DNA from: Asterias amurensis
Lineage: Eukaryota; Echinodermata; Asteroidea; Forcipulatida; Asteriidae
Direction of reading: 5' to 3'
Length of the DNA: 64,000 nucleotides
NCBI RefSeq assembly: GCF_032118995.1
Contig: NC_092650.1
Span: 16,549,501-16,613,500 of the forward strand
In this document: in pieces, positions 1 to 12,751 of the stretch
Numbering within the stretch: the first letter of the stretch is position 1
Layout: every line of letters starts with the position of its first letter
Notes under the pieces: generated by a model
Database searches by the model: none
What the model was told of the DNA's origin: nothing
What the model saw: only the letters and a program-made list of their open reading frames with translations
Position numbers and translations under genes: made by a program

Positions 1-125
1 TCTAGTTGAAACCAACGGTTCTTTTCAGAACCATCCAAACTCATTAGAGATAGTCATTATAACATGGTGTTACCGCAAACCTTTCTATATCGTATTTCCA
101 CCATGCAAAGTTCCTAATCATACTT
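1..125 (+). repeat. dispersed repeat with histone-type 3' stem-loop, copy 1
   Basis: Shares nearly all of its sequence with 20195-20318: a stem-loop followed by CATTAGAGATAG, then CATGGTGTTACCGCAAACC and TTTCCACCATGCAAAG. The stem-loop at 17-32, GGTTCTTTTCAGAACC, has a perfect 6-bp stem, a TTTC loop, CCAAC before it and ACC-like sequence after it. No histone coding sequence precedes it in the window. Confidence 0.7.
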
Positions 126-294
126 ATCACTAACCCTGTTCTGTAGACTTTGACTAAAATCCCAACCCCGTGAGAGCTCTTTAAATTTCAGTCACATCGC
201 CTAACGTCAGAAAAGTCCCCCAACCTAAGACCACGAACGCTACATTTTGACGGCGGATGTAGGGACCTCCAAGTTCAGGTAAACTGCTGTCATC

Positions 295-540
295 TCAGCC
301 CAAATTCGGGCAAAAAAAGCACCCGAGCACAAACAAAATGCTTGCTCAAATAGGGCTGGGTACTTTTATTGTGTGGACACAAAACACAATGTACACAAAC
401 TAACATCAAACTCACACACTTTGCAGATAATAGTGGTAGAAAGCTTCCCTTAAAATATTACTTGCTAAGGTGATGTAGATTTTGAGAAATGAGTAAAACA
501 AGAAGCACAAATAATTGTCGCCTCCAGGAGACGAATATTA
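295..540 (+). repeat. dispersed repeat also present at 10.8 and 13.9 kb
   Basis: AAACACAAT, GATAGTAGAAAGCTTCCCT-like sequence, AATATTACTTGCT and GTC-nnnn-CAGGAGACGAATATTA are shared with 10750-10925 and 13830-13990. Confidence 0.6.
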
Positions 541-630
541 TTTAGCATGTAAAACGTTTTTCTTTTTCTTTTTCGTGACAGTGCTTTACTCTTTTCTCAA
601 AAACTATATCACCTCAACAAGTAGTATTTT

Positions 631-1008
631 AAAGACACCGGACCAAAGACCAGTCTTCTCACTTTGTCTCAACAAATGCACAAAATAACAGACCTGTAAA
701 ATTTTGAGCTCAATTGGTCGTCGAAGTTGCGAGATAATAATGGAAGAAAAAACACCCTTTTCACACGAAGTTGTGTGCTTTCAAATGCTCAAAACCTCAA
801 AATCTAATTCTGAGGTCTCGAAATCAAATTCAAATTTTTTTGTGGAAAATTACTTCCTCTCGAACACTACGTTAATTCCTCTCGAACACTACGTTACTTC
901 AGAGGGATCCGTTTCTCACAATGTTTATACTGTCATCATCGCCAACAAGTAACTTTTTATGCTAACAAAATTGAATACAAACATCAATAGCATACAGTGT
1001 ATTTAAGG
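631..1008 (+). mobile_element. TTAA MITE family A, diverged
   Basis: AAAGACACCGG start, GAGCTCAATTGGTCGTCGAA and CACGAAGTTGTGTGCTTTCA interior. Right end worn. Confidence 0.7.
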
Positions 1009-2261
1009 TAAGATTTCTATCATCACCATCTCGAACCCCAAATCCTTCAAATCAGAATAAGGTTTACGAACCATGTCACATGTTCCATGTTCCATGATCT
1101 ATTTTTTTTCTGCTGGTAAGCTGCTCTATATAATTGGGTAATAGTGTAAATCTTCCTCTATTTTTTTAACTCGTCTTACAGGGTCACCATTAAACCTACC
1201 CGCAAACTCTGTATTTTAAACTCAATTCAGCTTGTAGCTGCAATGTTTGAATGTGTTTTAATAAACCAATAATACAAAAAAAAAAAAAAAATAAACAGTT
1301 AATCGTAGTTATGTTATCAAGTGGTTTAAGGAAGCACGTGGATAAATCGTTATTGTTTTTTCCTCAAAAGCTCATAGTTTGATTAATTTACACTCACATT
1401 ATGCAACGGCATGAACCATAAATGTATTTTCCAGTACTTGTTTCACTTCATATTTAAAATATTTCAGAAGACGATATTATTCGCGGGCAGCAACCACAAA
1501 ATCTGCATTTTTTTAGAAGTAAAATACCACCCTTTTGCTACAATCATGTTAATTGCTAACTTTACATAAGGAACAAACAAACAAAACTTGACTGTTCTGT
1601 AATTTGGCTGGTTTCTTTCTTTTTGAAAATCCTCTTCGAAACTGTAATTTCAGACATTGACTGAGTACCCTGGTAGACATGAGAATTGTGGAATGTTAAA
1701 GATGCTATGTCAGATTTTTTGCCGATTTGACCCAAACATTTTGATTTAAAATTCATTTAGGTATTCTGATGGGGGTCGAGAAAGTTACAAGCTTTCATTT
1801 GAGCCATTGCTCGAAAAAGTCCGCCAACTATTAGTAGCAGTGAAATAAAGTGCTCGAAATTAGTTTTTGTCGGGATCCCGACAATATATCATGTGACCAA
1901 TTCTTATGTGTTTTGTGAGAAACGTTTTAAATTTTTGTCATGGTTCCTGACCATTAAAAGTAAAAGTTAACCTTTTTTCGTTAGAGCGGGTGATACTCTT
2001 TGAAATACCATTCACTCAAAACAATCTATTTTTTAATGGTTGGGGCCAAAAATCTGACATAGCCTCTTTAATAAGCAACATGACTTTAACAAAGTAAGAG
2101 TACAGAACAACCTATAGAACACTCTGCCTATAGTGGTGTAGCAACTTAATCCCGCGTGTGCGATTTCATTTGCAATTTATTTTTAACTTGCTGTAGGTAG
2201 ACAATTTGTTTTACGTTTATAATAAATGTTAAATTCGAATGGGGATAAAGAATACTATTTT

Positions 2262-2470
2262 TGGTTCTGACCCTATACACCGATTCGTGTAAGCACAGTT
2301 TATCAGTACTTTCCCGAGCTCTTAAAAAAAAAAGTCACGGGCATAATTACCTGGGTGGGGTTCGAAACCACGACCCTTACAATTGGTTGTTTGTGTATAG
2401 CAAACCCTTCTTTAAGAATATGACAATACTGACTAAGACCCCTGTTGTTCGCTAGACCAATTCATGCTAA
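2262..2470 (-). mobile_element. tRNA-derived SINE, minus strand
   Basis: Minus strand carries an RNA polymerase III B box (GGTTTCGAACCCCACCCAGG), followed by the tail seen at 46.9 kb (CGGGAAAGTACTGA). Confidence 0.6.
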
Positions 2471-2664
2471 CACAAAAGCCATGGCACGCGACTCATTCTG
2501 AATGAGAAATTTCTCCATTCATTCTCCGACTGCTATAATAGTCGCCAAGCAAATACAATGCAGAGGAGACCCGCTTAGTGTTATATGCAAATATGTAAGA
2601 GTCTTAGTTCCTGCATCTTCTTCCATGTACAGGGGAGGTATGAGTGTTAGTTATTGTGCTGGAC

Positions 2665-2740
2665 TGCAGAGAGACAAGATGGCTGATACCAGAAGGGCCA
2701 ACGAGGGATTCGAACCTTCGCGCTTTCATTTTTTTTCTTG
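2665..2740 (-). mobile_element. tRNA-like SINE head fragment, minus strand
   Basis: Reverse complement contains AAGGTTCGAATCCCTCGTTG, a good B box with a CCCTC-type flank; no body recognised. Confidence 0.45.
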
Positions 2741-2744
2741 AATT

Positions 2745-4740
2745 TTAGCCACTCGCCGTACAATCTGTGTTCACTAAATTCGTTTTGCCAGCACCTTTTT
2801 ACCATAGAGAAGCTGTTCGAGCTTCTTTTTACATTTTTTGATGAGTGAGTGGCAATCATTTTGAGAGTCGTTCAACTGCATAACTTTAGCAATGAGGACC
2901 CAGTAGTTTCACTGTTGAGTCCCGAGGACCTTCGCAAGTTTCTCGCGACTAGAACACTATTTTCTCCACCAGTGACAGTTAGAACAAAGCCTAAAAAGGC
3001 CATAATCTTCGGCGTGGGGCTTGCGATAGGCTTGGATGTGCTCCGGTGAAATTACACCCGCGAATGCAGTTAAAACAAAATGAACAAAAAATGTTCACAA
3101 CACATTTTCTTGGCGAACACCAATGTTCGCATAATCTGGCTCGGTGGGGCTAGCCCGGCCCAAGCAGCTACAACCCGCCACACGCCCGGTCGATAGAGAC
3201 GGGCAGAGAGAACGCAATGCCGCGTGGTAAGTGTACGGCATTACCTCAAAATTATGAAATAAATTGTTTTCCAACTCAAGTGAGATATTCCTTTTGTAAT
3301 AAAATAGTGGAAAAAAGTGGCAGCACGACACGGAAGTTTTATAAAAAATCCGATTTTTCTACGGTTGGCACAAAGGGGCACTTCTTGCTATAACTAAGTT
3401 TGTAATTTTCGATTAAACGTGTCACAAACCAGCCTCAAATTAGCTCTCTTGTTATTTCATTTTGTAAAAATAAAATTTACATGGAGGTAAAAACAAAAAC
3501 ACTATGTTTGCCTGCTATGAACAATCGTAAAAACATGCATATCTTTCATCAAAGCTGATAAAACACAACATTTATTTTGGTAGACTTTATACTTAAAAGA
3601 AAACCTTCAAAATGAAAGGGCACCTGGGCCACCAATCAATCAGGAACGGAAATGGTGACGGTGGCACAAGCCCAACCCCCGTTAGATACGCAATTGGCTT
3701 ACAATTTTCTTTTTCCACCTTCAATACTATGATAAGGTTCTCAATCAATACATGTTCTTGAAATGTTTTTGTCACTGTATTTTTCCTTTTCACCCTTATT
3801 CTTCAGTTGATGATGAAGGAGTTTGCAGTGTGTGGTTTTTGTCTATGGATCTGGAAATACTTCAAATGTAAAGACGTAGAGGTTACAACAAAATGGTAAG
3901 AGGAAACCAAACATAAGTTTACCCCAATGTATTTTACAATTAATTACAGGAACTTGTTGATGTTGTTAATGTTGGTCACTGGTGAAACACTTGTCTTTGA
4001 GGGACCTTTCTTATACGGTGCATATTGGTCGTGTCCAATGATGCAGTCAAGTTGTTAGTTCCTGGCACACTCTTACAATTCTCTTACTGGTCGAACTTCA
4101 AGTCAACAGTTGTCATGTTTTAACAAAATATATTGTCATTGATTTCTTAATAAAAAACCCAAATAATTTATTGCAATGAAACAATATGAACTATGTTTTC
4201 CATATTTAGGAGCAGCATAACATTTGAAAAAAAACTTAAGTTCGTACAGTTGTCATTATAAGACTGATGTCATTGTTGATTTTTTGAAAATATTAACAAT
4301 AATTCAGATTTACTGAATTAAGTAAATATTTCTGATGATCAGCTTTACATACAATATTCTTTCTTGTAAAAAAACCTTATGTCCTATATATAAAATAGGT
4401 TGTTTCTTATGAAAATAGTTTTTTTATGATGCAGTTGTAAGCTCTTAAAAAAATCCCACGGGTCGAACTTCAAGTCAACAGTTGTCATGTTTAAGTTTAC
4501 ATATCATAAACTCATTATTTAAAAACTTATAAACCCATGTGCTTTTTCCCACTATAATAGATTGCTGTTGATTCCGGAAATATTAAGACAAATTTAGAAA
4601 AGCTAAATTTGTTTAATATTTCTTGTACCAACACAATATGATCAATGAAAAGTTTAACCACTTTAGCAAGAATGCCACAAGTATTTAAGAGCTTTATGCC
4701 CTGTAGTAAAACAAAATCTCAAAATAATGCTGATTTCAAG
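2745..4740. other. no gene seen
   Basis: AT-rich sequence with only short frames without conserved protein character; apart from the diverged repeat at 4086-4640 I see no structure I can support. Confidence 0.5.
4086..4640 (+). repeat. diverged direct repeat (about 370-bp offset)
   Basis: GGTCGAACTTCAAGTCAACA followed by GTTGTCATGTTT occurs at about 4089 and again at about 4461. The sequence after each (GTTGATT, AATATTAA, TTTAGTAAATATTTC-like) is similar but diverged. No genes seen. Confidence 0.5.
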
Positions 4741-5024
4741 CGCATCTAATCAGTAGCGCAGCACCTGACCAGGTTTAGCTGAAGACAAATACGCTGCGCG
4801 AAAAGAAAAAAAAAATGATGAAGAAAGAGAAAGAAGATCTGTATACGCCTCTGCCGATGTCACATTGAAGCATTGATGACGCGGACTAGCAAGAAATGGA
4901 CAGAGAATGATGCTGAGGTTTGTATTGGTAAGATATTATAGAAAGAGGCCTAGAGTAGACCCCCTAGAATTAAATGTGATCTTTTTCGCAGGTATTTTTC
5001 ATCATACGGGTCGGTAAAGTATGA

Positions 5025-5123
5025 GTTACTTAGTCTTGGTTCCGAGAAACACTTTCTTTTTGAGAACGAACAAAACAAAATGCTTTAAAAATTACTACTA
5101 TTCCGAACCAAGACTAAGTAACT
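5025..5123. repeat. inverted repeat (foldback, about 100 bp)
   Basis: AGTTACTTAGTCTTGGTTC near 5028 is matched by its exact reverse complement near 5104, with about 60 bases between the arms. Looks like a small MITE. Confidence 0.75.
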
Positions 5124-5362
5124 ATAACCCAATGCAAGCCCTAGAAGCAAGAGATGTTCCTTGAAGGAAGACAATGCAGAGAAGGTTAAGTATGAGGTAA
5201 ATATAAAAGTCTTGTATCATGGTATGAGTGAGGTTGGGTACTCTTGGGTAACCCGGCCTGACCATCATGTGCAGGGCCACTAACCCCCGTTTTCTCCGCA
5301 ACCTTTTATCATTTTACCAACAACCTTTCTTCGCAACCTTTAACTATTATATTTTCTATGCA

Positions 5363-6258
5363 TGCGTTAACAATCGTTTCCCCCCCCCTGTAGCATTAAC
5401 AACCGTTTCCCCCTCAGCATTGACAAACGTTTTCCTCTGCAGCATTAACAAACGTTTTCCTCTGCAGCATTAACAACCGTTTTCCTCTGCAGCATTAACA
5501 ACCGTTTTCCTCTGCAACATTAACAACCGTTTTCCTCTGCAGCATAAACAACCGTTTTCCTCTGCAGCATTAACAACCGTTTTCCTCCGCAGCATTAACA
5601 ACCGTTTTCCTCCGCAGCATTAACAACCGTTTCCTCCGCAGCATTAACAAACATTTTCCTCTGCAGCCATAACAACCGTTTTCCTCTGCAGCATTAACAA
5701 CCGTTTTCCTCTGCAGCATTAACAACCATTTTCCTCTGCAGCATTGACAAACGTTTTCCTCTGCAGCCATAACAACCGTTTTCCTCTGCAGCATTAACAA
5801 CCGTTTTCCTCTGCAGCATTAACAACCATTTTCCTCTGCAGGATTAACAACCGTTTCCATCTGCAGTCATAACAACCGTTTCCATCTGCAGCCATAACAA
5901 CCGTTTCCATCTGCAGCCATAACAACCGTTTCCATCTGCAGCCATAACAACCGTTTTTCTTTGCAGCATTTACAATCGTTTTCCTCTGCAGCATTAACAA
6001 CCGTTTTCCTTCGCAGCATTAACAACCGTTTTCCTTCGCAGCATTAACAACCGTTTTCCTCTGCAGCATTAACAACCGTTTTCCTCTGCAGCATTAACAA
6101 CCGTTTTCCTTCGCAGCATTAACAACCGTTTTCCTCTGCAGCATTAACAACCTTTTTCCTTCCCAGCATTAACAACCGTTTTCCTCTGCAGCATTAACAA
6201 CCGTTTTCCTTCGCAGCATTAACAACAGTTTTCCTCCACAGCATCAACAACCGTTTCC
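5363..6258. repeat. 25-bp minisatellite, about 36 copies
   Basis: Unit GCATTAACAACCGTTTTCCT plus CTGCA, repeated head to tail with few indels; most units contain a PstI-type CTGCAG junction. Variants with CCATAACAACCGTTTCCATC cluster at about 5860-5950. Because 25 is not a multiple of 3, long minus-strand frames in it pass through all three phases of the unit. No start context or conserved protein suggests coding. Confidence 0.95.
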
Positions 6259-6450
6259 CGCCAACGCTTTTCCAACATTCCTCACAATATCTTGTGGCGG
6301 CTGCCAACTTTTCCCTAACTAACAGATACCCTGGAGGTACAACTCGATAAGACAACTCAGTGACTGCAAGTCATTCATCCCTCTTTCTTGAGATCGATGT
6401 CTGCCTTAATGGCTCTCACAAAGTACTCTTAATGGAAGAGCAACACCAGT

Positions 6451-7990
6451 TGGTAATGTATCAGTTATAGTTTCAGCATATACCAGCAAAATAAAACCCT
6501 GAAGACATGCAGAGTAAACTGTTTGAAACTACGAAAACACGTCTGCTCTTTTCACTCTCTCAAAAGAGCAAACACTCTCAAAAGAGATTACGTAGCCCTA
6601 CCCGCAAGTTTACTAAGTATTTATAGTTTATTGAAGAAAAAAATTAAAACCCTTAAACAAATTAATTTGATACAACAGAAGCAGGAGTAAAAGTCTAGAC
6701 TGAATTTTAGACTTAAAAAAAGAGAAGTTTCTCAGCCCAGTAAACATATTTAGCTCGTTGTTTGAGAATAAAGAGTTGAAAACAAACATCATGGTAGGTC
6801 CATTCATTTAAGTTGTTTGGACTACAAGTTATTTAAATTCAATTCTACAAAACAAATCTGTTTATGAAAGACAAATAACGGTGCTCAATCCCTCCGAAAA
6901 AGTTCCATATTTCATTCTTCAAATAATAAATAGCTTATTATAATTATGTTATCGTGATTTCTTGTTTTTTGTTTCAGAGCTCAGCAGTTGCTACTGCCAC
7001 GAAGGCCTTTGACCAATATTGCTCAATGTTTGGTAATGTATCACTTAAAGTTTTAGCAAGTAACAGCAAAATATAAAACCCAGAAGACTGTTCAAAATGA
7101 TATCTAAACCACATCGGCCCTTTTCAGAGCCAACACTCCCTCACAAGAGATTTACAAATTCTTGTACCCGCAAGTTTACTATCTATTTATAGTTTCTTTG
7201 TACGAAATAAAACCCTTTAAAGCAATGAGCCTTCAAGGACAAAGATTTGCAGAATTTTACTCAGCACAGAAAAATCTCCTGGTTGTTTGAGAGTAAAGCG
7301 AGTGGTAAAAATATTTTTATGAAAGACAAGTAGTGGTGCTCAATCCCTCCTGAAAAGTTCAATCTCATTCTTCAAATAATAAATAGCTCATTATAGTTAT
7401 GTTATTGTAATTATTGTTTTTCAGAGCTCAGCATTTGCTCAGCAGAGCTCAGCGGTTGCTACGGCCACAAGGGCCTTTGACCGAAATTGCTCAATGTTTG
7501 GTAATGTATCACTTTAAGTTTTAGCAAGTACCAGCAAAATAACCCTGAAGACTGTTCAAAAGGATGTCTAAACTACACCGGCTCTTTTCAGAGCAAACAC
7601 TCTCTTACAAAAGGTATACAAACTTGTACCCGCAAATTAGTATATATTTATAGTTTCTTTCTACAAAATAAAACCCTTTAAAGCAATGAGCCTTCAAGGG
7701 AAAAACAAAAATTGCAGAATTTTTCTCGGCACAGAAAAATCACCTGACTGTTTGAAAATAAAGAGAGTGGAAAACAAACATGGACGTTCCGTTCACTAAA
7801 TACAAATTTGGTAGTGGACAGAAGTCATTTAAAATCAAATCTACATAGAGAACTTTTTATGATTGACAATAATTTTAATAGTGGTGCTCAATCCCTCCTG
7901 AAAAGTTCAATCTCATTCTTCAGATAATAAATGCTATCGTAATTTCTTGTTTTTCAGAGCTCAGCAGTTTTTCAGAGCTCAGCAGACCGA
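6451..7990 (+). repeat. diverged tandem triplication (about 470-580 bp units) with stem-loops and exon-like tails
   Basis: Units begin near 6451, 7030 and 7499 with GGTAATGTATCA. Each then has CAGCAAAATA, a stem-loop (7116-7131 with one mismatch; 7580-7595 with five of six pairs; degenerate at about 6545), CCCGCAAGTTTACTA-like sequence and an A-rich stretch. Each ends at a TTTCAG followed by AGCTCAGC (6978, 7425, 7958). The tails GCTACTGCCACGAAGGCCTT and its relatives look like duplicated small exons followed by GTAATG. Confidence 0.6.
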
Positions 7991-9296
7991 AGTTGCTCTA
8001 CGCAGATTATGTGCAGTGTGCATCGGCGAGTGACATTGGCAAGAAAAATACACCACCAGGACGCTTGGTAAGTTGGCAGGATTGATATTTCCGCTTTCCA
8101 CAAAGCCAGCTGCATTTTATTATTTCTACTTCATGGCAAAATCATGCAGTTCTCAAACCCAGAGAAAGTGAAATGCAACAACAACAACAACAAACAAAGT
8201 GTGTAAAAGGAAAAGTCTTGCTACACGAAGTAAAAGGTATTCCAATGTGAATGCCTTTTCTTCTAACTTTGAGATTGCCTTGATCTCTTTGCCTTGTATG
8301 ATACGGCCCCAATTTAATTAAAAACCAACACATTACACTTGTTTTGGTTTGGTCTAGTCAAGTCATGACAATCATCATCTTTTTATTTCTACAGCTGAGG
8401 AGTTCCTCTTGCCAATTGCTGAAGAGTTCGTCCAGCCAAGACTGTAGTGTGCATGGTGAATGTTGTGGACGTGAACATCTACTGGGACACATGGTAAGTT
8501 CAAGATTGAATGACAACTTGAAAACCTGTCTTCACTGATGGCCTCGAGTCGGAGAAAAGCTTTAAACTACTTTTACATGAGTCACTTATAATTGCTCTTA
8601 CGCTCTTAAGCAAGCAATTGTGTCCACTTTGTAAGCATAAAACCAGTAAAACTTCTGAAGACAATTGGAGCATCTGAACGAAATGTCAATAAACCATCGG
8701 ATGGTTTCAGAACCACATAATAAACTCAAAGAGAGATGGGTTACAAACCATTTTAGATTGTATCTCCATCATGGACTCTTTCAAATAAACTTCAGAACCA
8801 TGTGAAAAAACTGTCACAACAAAAACGGTATTTTTTCGAATTAATTATCAAACTACTGAATCTCTAATAAGTGACACAAACACTGACTAAGTGGTACGAA
8901 ATAAGTATTACAATACCTATTTAAAGTGATACAAAACACTAACTATTGTTACGGGCTGTGTCATCATCATACTGGCTAAAACTAAACTGACAAAAAATCA
9001 TATTAGTTTGTTCACATGGTATTGATAAAAGATGTGATTTTTTACTTTCACCTGTAGGCTTCGAAGAGGACTACAGAGATGACCTGAAGATACTTGAGGC
9101 AGCCAACTCTTTGGGGCTGATAATGGTGGTGTTTTCATCGAGCTGACGACGGACTACTACAAGTCTACCGGAAGATCTTCGTCTATGTTACTTGGTTCGA
9201 TGAGAGGCTGTCATAACTTCAACTACTTGACATTCGGCTATAAGGGTCATCTGCAGACTTACTTTGTGGGCAGTTGTTTTAAATGTCCACTTAAGT
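7958..9296 (+). pseudogene. exon-like segments of a decayed gene or non-coding transcript
   Basis: Three splice-bounded segments occur in order: 7958 or 7976 to 8067 (CAG before, GTAAGT after), 8395-8493 (TACAG before, GTAAGT after) and 9058 onward (TGTAG before). The first two are open in one compatible frame (LLYADYVQCASASDIGKK; CSVHGECCGREHLLGHM), but the third then stops after nine codons. In another frame the third reads FEEDYRDDLKILEAANSLG and then needs a one-base shift near 9114 to continue as GGVFIELTTDYYKSTGRS, open until TAG at 9295-9297. This coding-like text broken by a shift suggests a pseudogene; I do not recognise the family. Confidence 0.3.
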
Positions 9297-9446
9297 AGGA
9301 CTTTTCTTAAAACTTAAAGAGGGTCAGTCTTCAAGGTCATTACGGTCTGTGGCTGAGTGACTTTAGCATTGAATTATGAACTCTATAATTTCATAATTTC
9401 ATGCACAGCCACAGTCCTTAATTGAACTTTTGTACAGTCCCCTTTA

Positions 9447-9823
9447 AGACAGTGGACACTATTGGTAATTACTAAAAAATAATTATCAGCATAAAACCTC
9501 ACTTGGTAACAAGTAATGGGGAGCTGTTGATGATATAAAACACTGTGAGAAACGGCTCCCTCTGAAGTGACGTAGTTTTCGAGAAAGAAGTAATTTTCAA
9601 CAAATCTGATTTCGAGACCTCAAGTTTAGAATTTTGAGGTCACGAAATCGAGCATCTGAAAGCACACAACTTCGTGTGACAACGGTGGTTTTTTTTTTCA
9701 TAGTTATCTCGCAACTCCGACGACCAATCAAGCTCAAATTTTCACAGTTTTTTTTATGCATATGTTGAGATACACCAAGTGAGAAGACTGGTATTTGACA
9801 ATTTACTAAAAGTGTCCATGTCT
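9447..9823 (-). mobile_element. TTAA MITE family A
   Basis: Starts near GACAGTGGACACTATTGGTA and ends AGTGTCCATGTCT before TTAA at 9824-9827, which is also the left edge of the tandem duplication. Confidence 0.88.
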
Positions 9824-10202
9824 TTAAATGTATTTATCTCGCAGACTTACTTTGTGGGAATTTTTTTAGTGTCCACAAATTAAGTCTATTTCAAAAACAG
9901 AATATACCCTGCACCCATCAAAATACAAAAGCATAGGCCTAATGAACACACAGTATGGGAAGACCCAAAAACAATACATAACAGGCAGATTTTCATACAA
10001 CTGCTATGGTACAAAAAATATTGTTCACCTTAAAAACGTACCAGCTATGATGATGTCATTTCTATACACGTAGTGACGGGTTTCCACTTATTTTTCTGTG
10101 AGAAACTGGCTAGCTTCTCTTGATATTATAATAGAATCGATAATTATTATTTGCCATTTAACAGTAGTCGTAGTCGCAGCCACCAGTTTAGACAGGGCTT
10201 AA

Positions 10203-10515
10203 AGGAACACGTTGCTTTGGATCGGTCGAGTTGGGCTTTGAAAAGCGTTTGTTATAAAATGCATTATGGTTATAGAGAGATGTTTTAAAAGTAAAATACA
10301 ATGATCCACACACATTTGCCTCGAAATTGCGTGGTTTTCCTTTTACTTTGCGAACTAACACGGTCGGCCATTTATGGGAGAAAAACATGTGACACCCTTA
10401 GATGGCTGACCGTATTTGTCGACGAGGGAAAAGGGAAAACCACGCAATTTCGAGTGATATTTGTGTTCTACTTTTAAATTATCTTCTTAACCATATGCAT
10501 TTCATGTGTGTTCCT
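10203..10515 (+). mobile_element. TTAA MITE family C, right end decayed (duplication unit 1)
   Basis: Begins TTAA then AGGAACACGTTGCTTTGGAT; the centre is a foldback around GGTCGGCCATTTATGG and GATGGCTGACCG, with CGAAATTGCGTGGTTTTCC inverted on the other side. The right end is worn (GTGTTCCTATTAA). Confidence 0.8.
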
Positions 10516-11898
10516 ATTAAGTTAATTGTCATTAAGGATAGTAACATTTGGCTCAGGGAGTCTTAAAGGGGGACTGTCTTTAAGATCATAATAGGAGCGG
10601 CTGTCTCTTTCTTGGGGTCGGTACATTTAATGAACTCTAACCCATCATTTACTGCACACGCGCGTGTAGTGACTGGGTTGGAGTATTAAAGTTAAATGTT
10701 CAGCCACAGTGACCCTCCTTTGATCGTTACGACAGTCCAGGTACTTTTTGTAAGACACAAAACACAATAATTTACAGATTTACATTGACCTACACGGTTT
10801 TAAAAAAAAATGATAGTAGAAAGCTTCCCTGAAAATATTACTTGCTGAGGTACCAAAAACGAGTAAAACTATGTCACGAATATAATATTCGTCTCATCAG
10901 GAGACATATTTTAGCACGTAGGCATCAACTTATATTCAGTACTGGTAAATACCACCACTGGAAATACGTTGTGCAATCCGTAACATAGTGCTACTCAAAC
11001 CGTAGTATAATATTTAAATGTGTGGATATTGTGTTTCGTGTCAACCCTTTGAAGATGTTTGATCAACTTTCGTCTGAACTATGACTGCGCGACAAAAATT
11101 TGCAATAAATCCATCAGGGATGAAAGTGTCAGGAGCAACAACAATGAGCAAACTGTGCATTTGTATAACTGGCACCCGCATAAAAGCCACCATCCTATTG
11201 CAATATAACTCTATCACCATCATTACCTAACCAAAACATCACACCACACGCAAACAAGTCTTGCACGTTTCCGCTTGAAGACACACATGGCTACGACCTT
11301 CATTTGCTTGCTGAAACTTTGGCAAAGTTCAGACGATTGTCTTTGACTCAAATAATATATTGTACTTAAATTTTGTTTAGCATGCGCCTTGTTTCACCAA
11401 GTTATGGAAATAAATATTAAATTTAATTGAATCAAATTGATTGACTGGAATTCGGTAGTTTAAAATGTTCTTTCATCGGGGCCACATTAAAATGACAATA
11501 AATTATAATCATTATTGTTTTTATCAAAATAAATAATATTGAAATGACATGTTTTATAGCTGTTAATGCCTTTCACACACATTTACCGGCAGTCAACTTC
11601 CCACTTCATAATGGTGGTACTACAGTATACATGTTTTTCCTGCAAATATCTGACTGTCGCAAATAACTGATCGCCAAGAAGCTGTTACCTGTAATTTGTC
11701 CCGTGAGAAATACTCTTTATGACGTCGACTTAAAAATAATATTAATCGGGTTGTAATTTTATTCTTAAGTGTATCAATAAAAAAAGTGTAACTATTCAGA
11801 TGTGGGAATGTGCAGTTTTACTTATAATTGTTTCGCTGTATTCGTTTCTGTTGCTAGAATGGAATGCTTTTCCACAACTTTTGCTTTCGTTTGTTTAA

Positions 11899-12268
11899 AG
11901 ACACTGGACACTATTGGTAATTGTCAAAGACTAGTCTTTACAGTTGGTGTATCTCAACATGCATTTAACAAACCTGAGAAGTTTGAGCTCAATCGGTCGT
12001 CGAAGTTGCGAGATATTAATGAAAAACCCCTACCCCTGTCGAACCATGGTCACACGAAGTTGTGTGCTTTCAGATGCTTGATTTCGAGACCTCAAAAATA
12101 AATCTGAGGTCTTTAAGTCAAATTCATGGAAAATTACTTCTTTCTCGAAAAATACGTCACTTAGGGAGCTGTTTCTCACAATGTTTTACACTATCGACTC
12201 GTAATCAAGAGAGGTTTTATGCTAATAATTATTTTGAGTAATTATATTACCAATAGTGTCCATTGCCT
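11899..12268 (+). mobile_element. TTAA MITE family A
   Basis: AGACACTGGACACTATTGGT to CCAATAGTGTCCATTGCCT, TTAA both sides. Duplication unit 1. Confidence 0.92.
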
Positions 12269-12391
12269 TTAACTTTGGTTTGAAACACAATAATTGAGAA
12301 CCGAAATTCTTTATAATTTCATTCAAACATGAATTTGGTAACCTCGACACTTATTCAGTAATAAGAACTTTGTTGGAAACCACCCCTTTAA

Positions 12392-12751
12392 AGCCATTGG
12401 ACCCTTTCGGTACAGAAAATTTTTTAAAAAATCACAGATTTACAAATAATTTACAGGGTTTACAGAAGGTAATGGTGAAAGACTTCTCTTGAAATATTAG
12501 TCCATGAAATGCTTTTGAGAAAACGGTAAAACAATATAAATTCTCGTTAGCGAGAATTACGGATTTGTTATAAACACATGTCATGACACGGCGAAACGCG
12601 CGAAAACAGGAGTGGGTTCTCCTGTTATTTTCTCCCGACTCCGATGTCCGATTGAGCCTAAATTTCCACAGGATTGTTATTTTATATATAAGTTGTGAAA
12701 CACGAAGTGTGGGACTTGGACAATACTGTTTACCGAAAGTGTATAATGGCT
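12392..12751 (+). mobile_element. TTAA MITE family B
   Basis: Left end AGCCATTGGACCCTTTCGGT and right end GTGTATAATGGCT, TTAA on both sides. Interior carries CTCGTTAGCGAGAATT palindrome and CATGTCATGACACGG. Ends duplication unit 1. Confidence 0.9.

Noticed and set aside
1-125. 3' end of a real histone gene cut off by the window start
   Set aside because: The same sequence with the same downstream flank recurs at 20195-20318 within an OSGEP intron, so it is a repeat; a histone gene beyond position 1 cannot be wholly excluded.
5363-6258. CRISPR array
   Set aside because: The tandem units have no unique spacers and the genome is metazoan.
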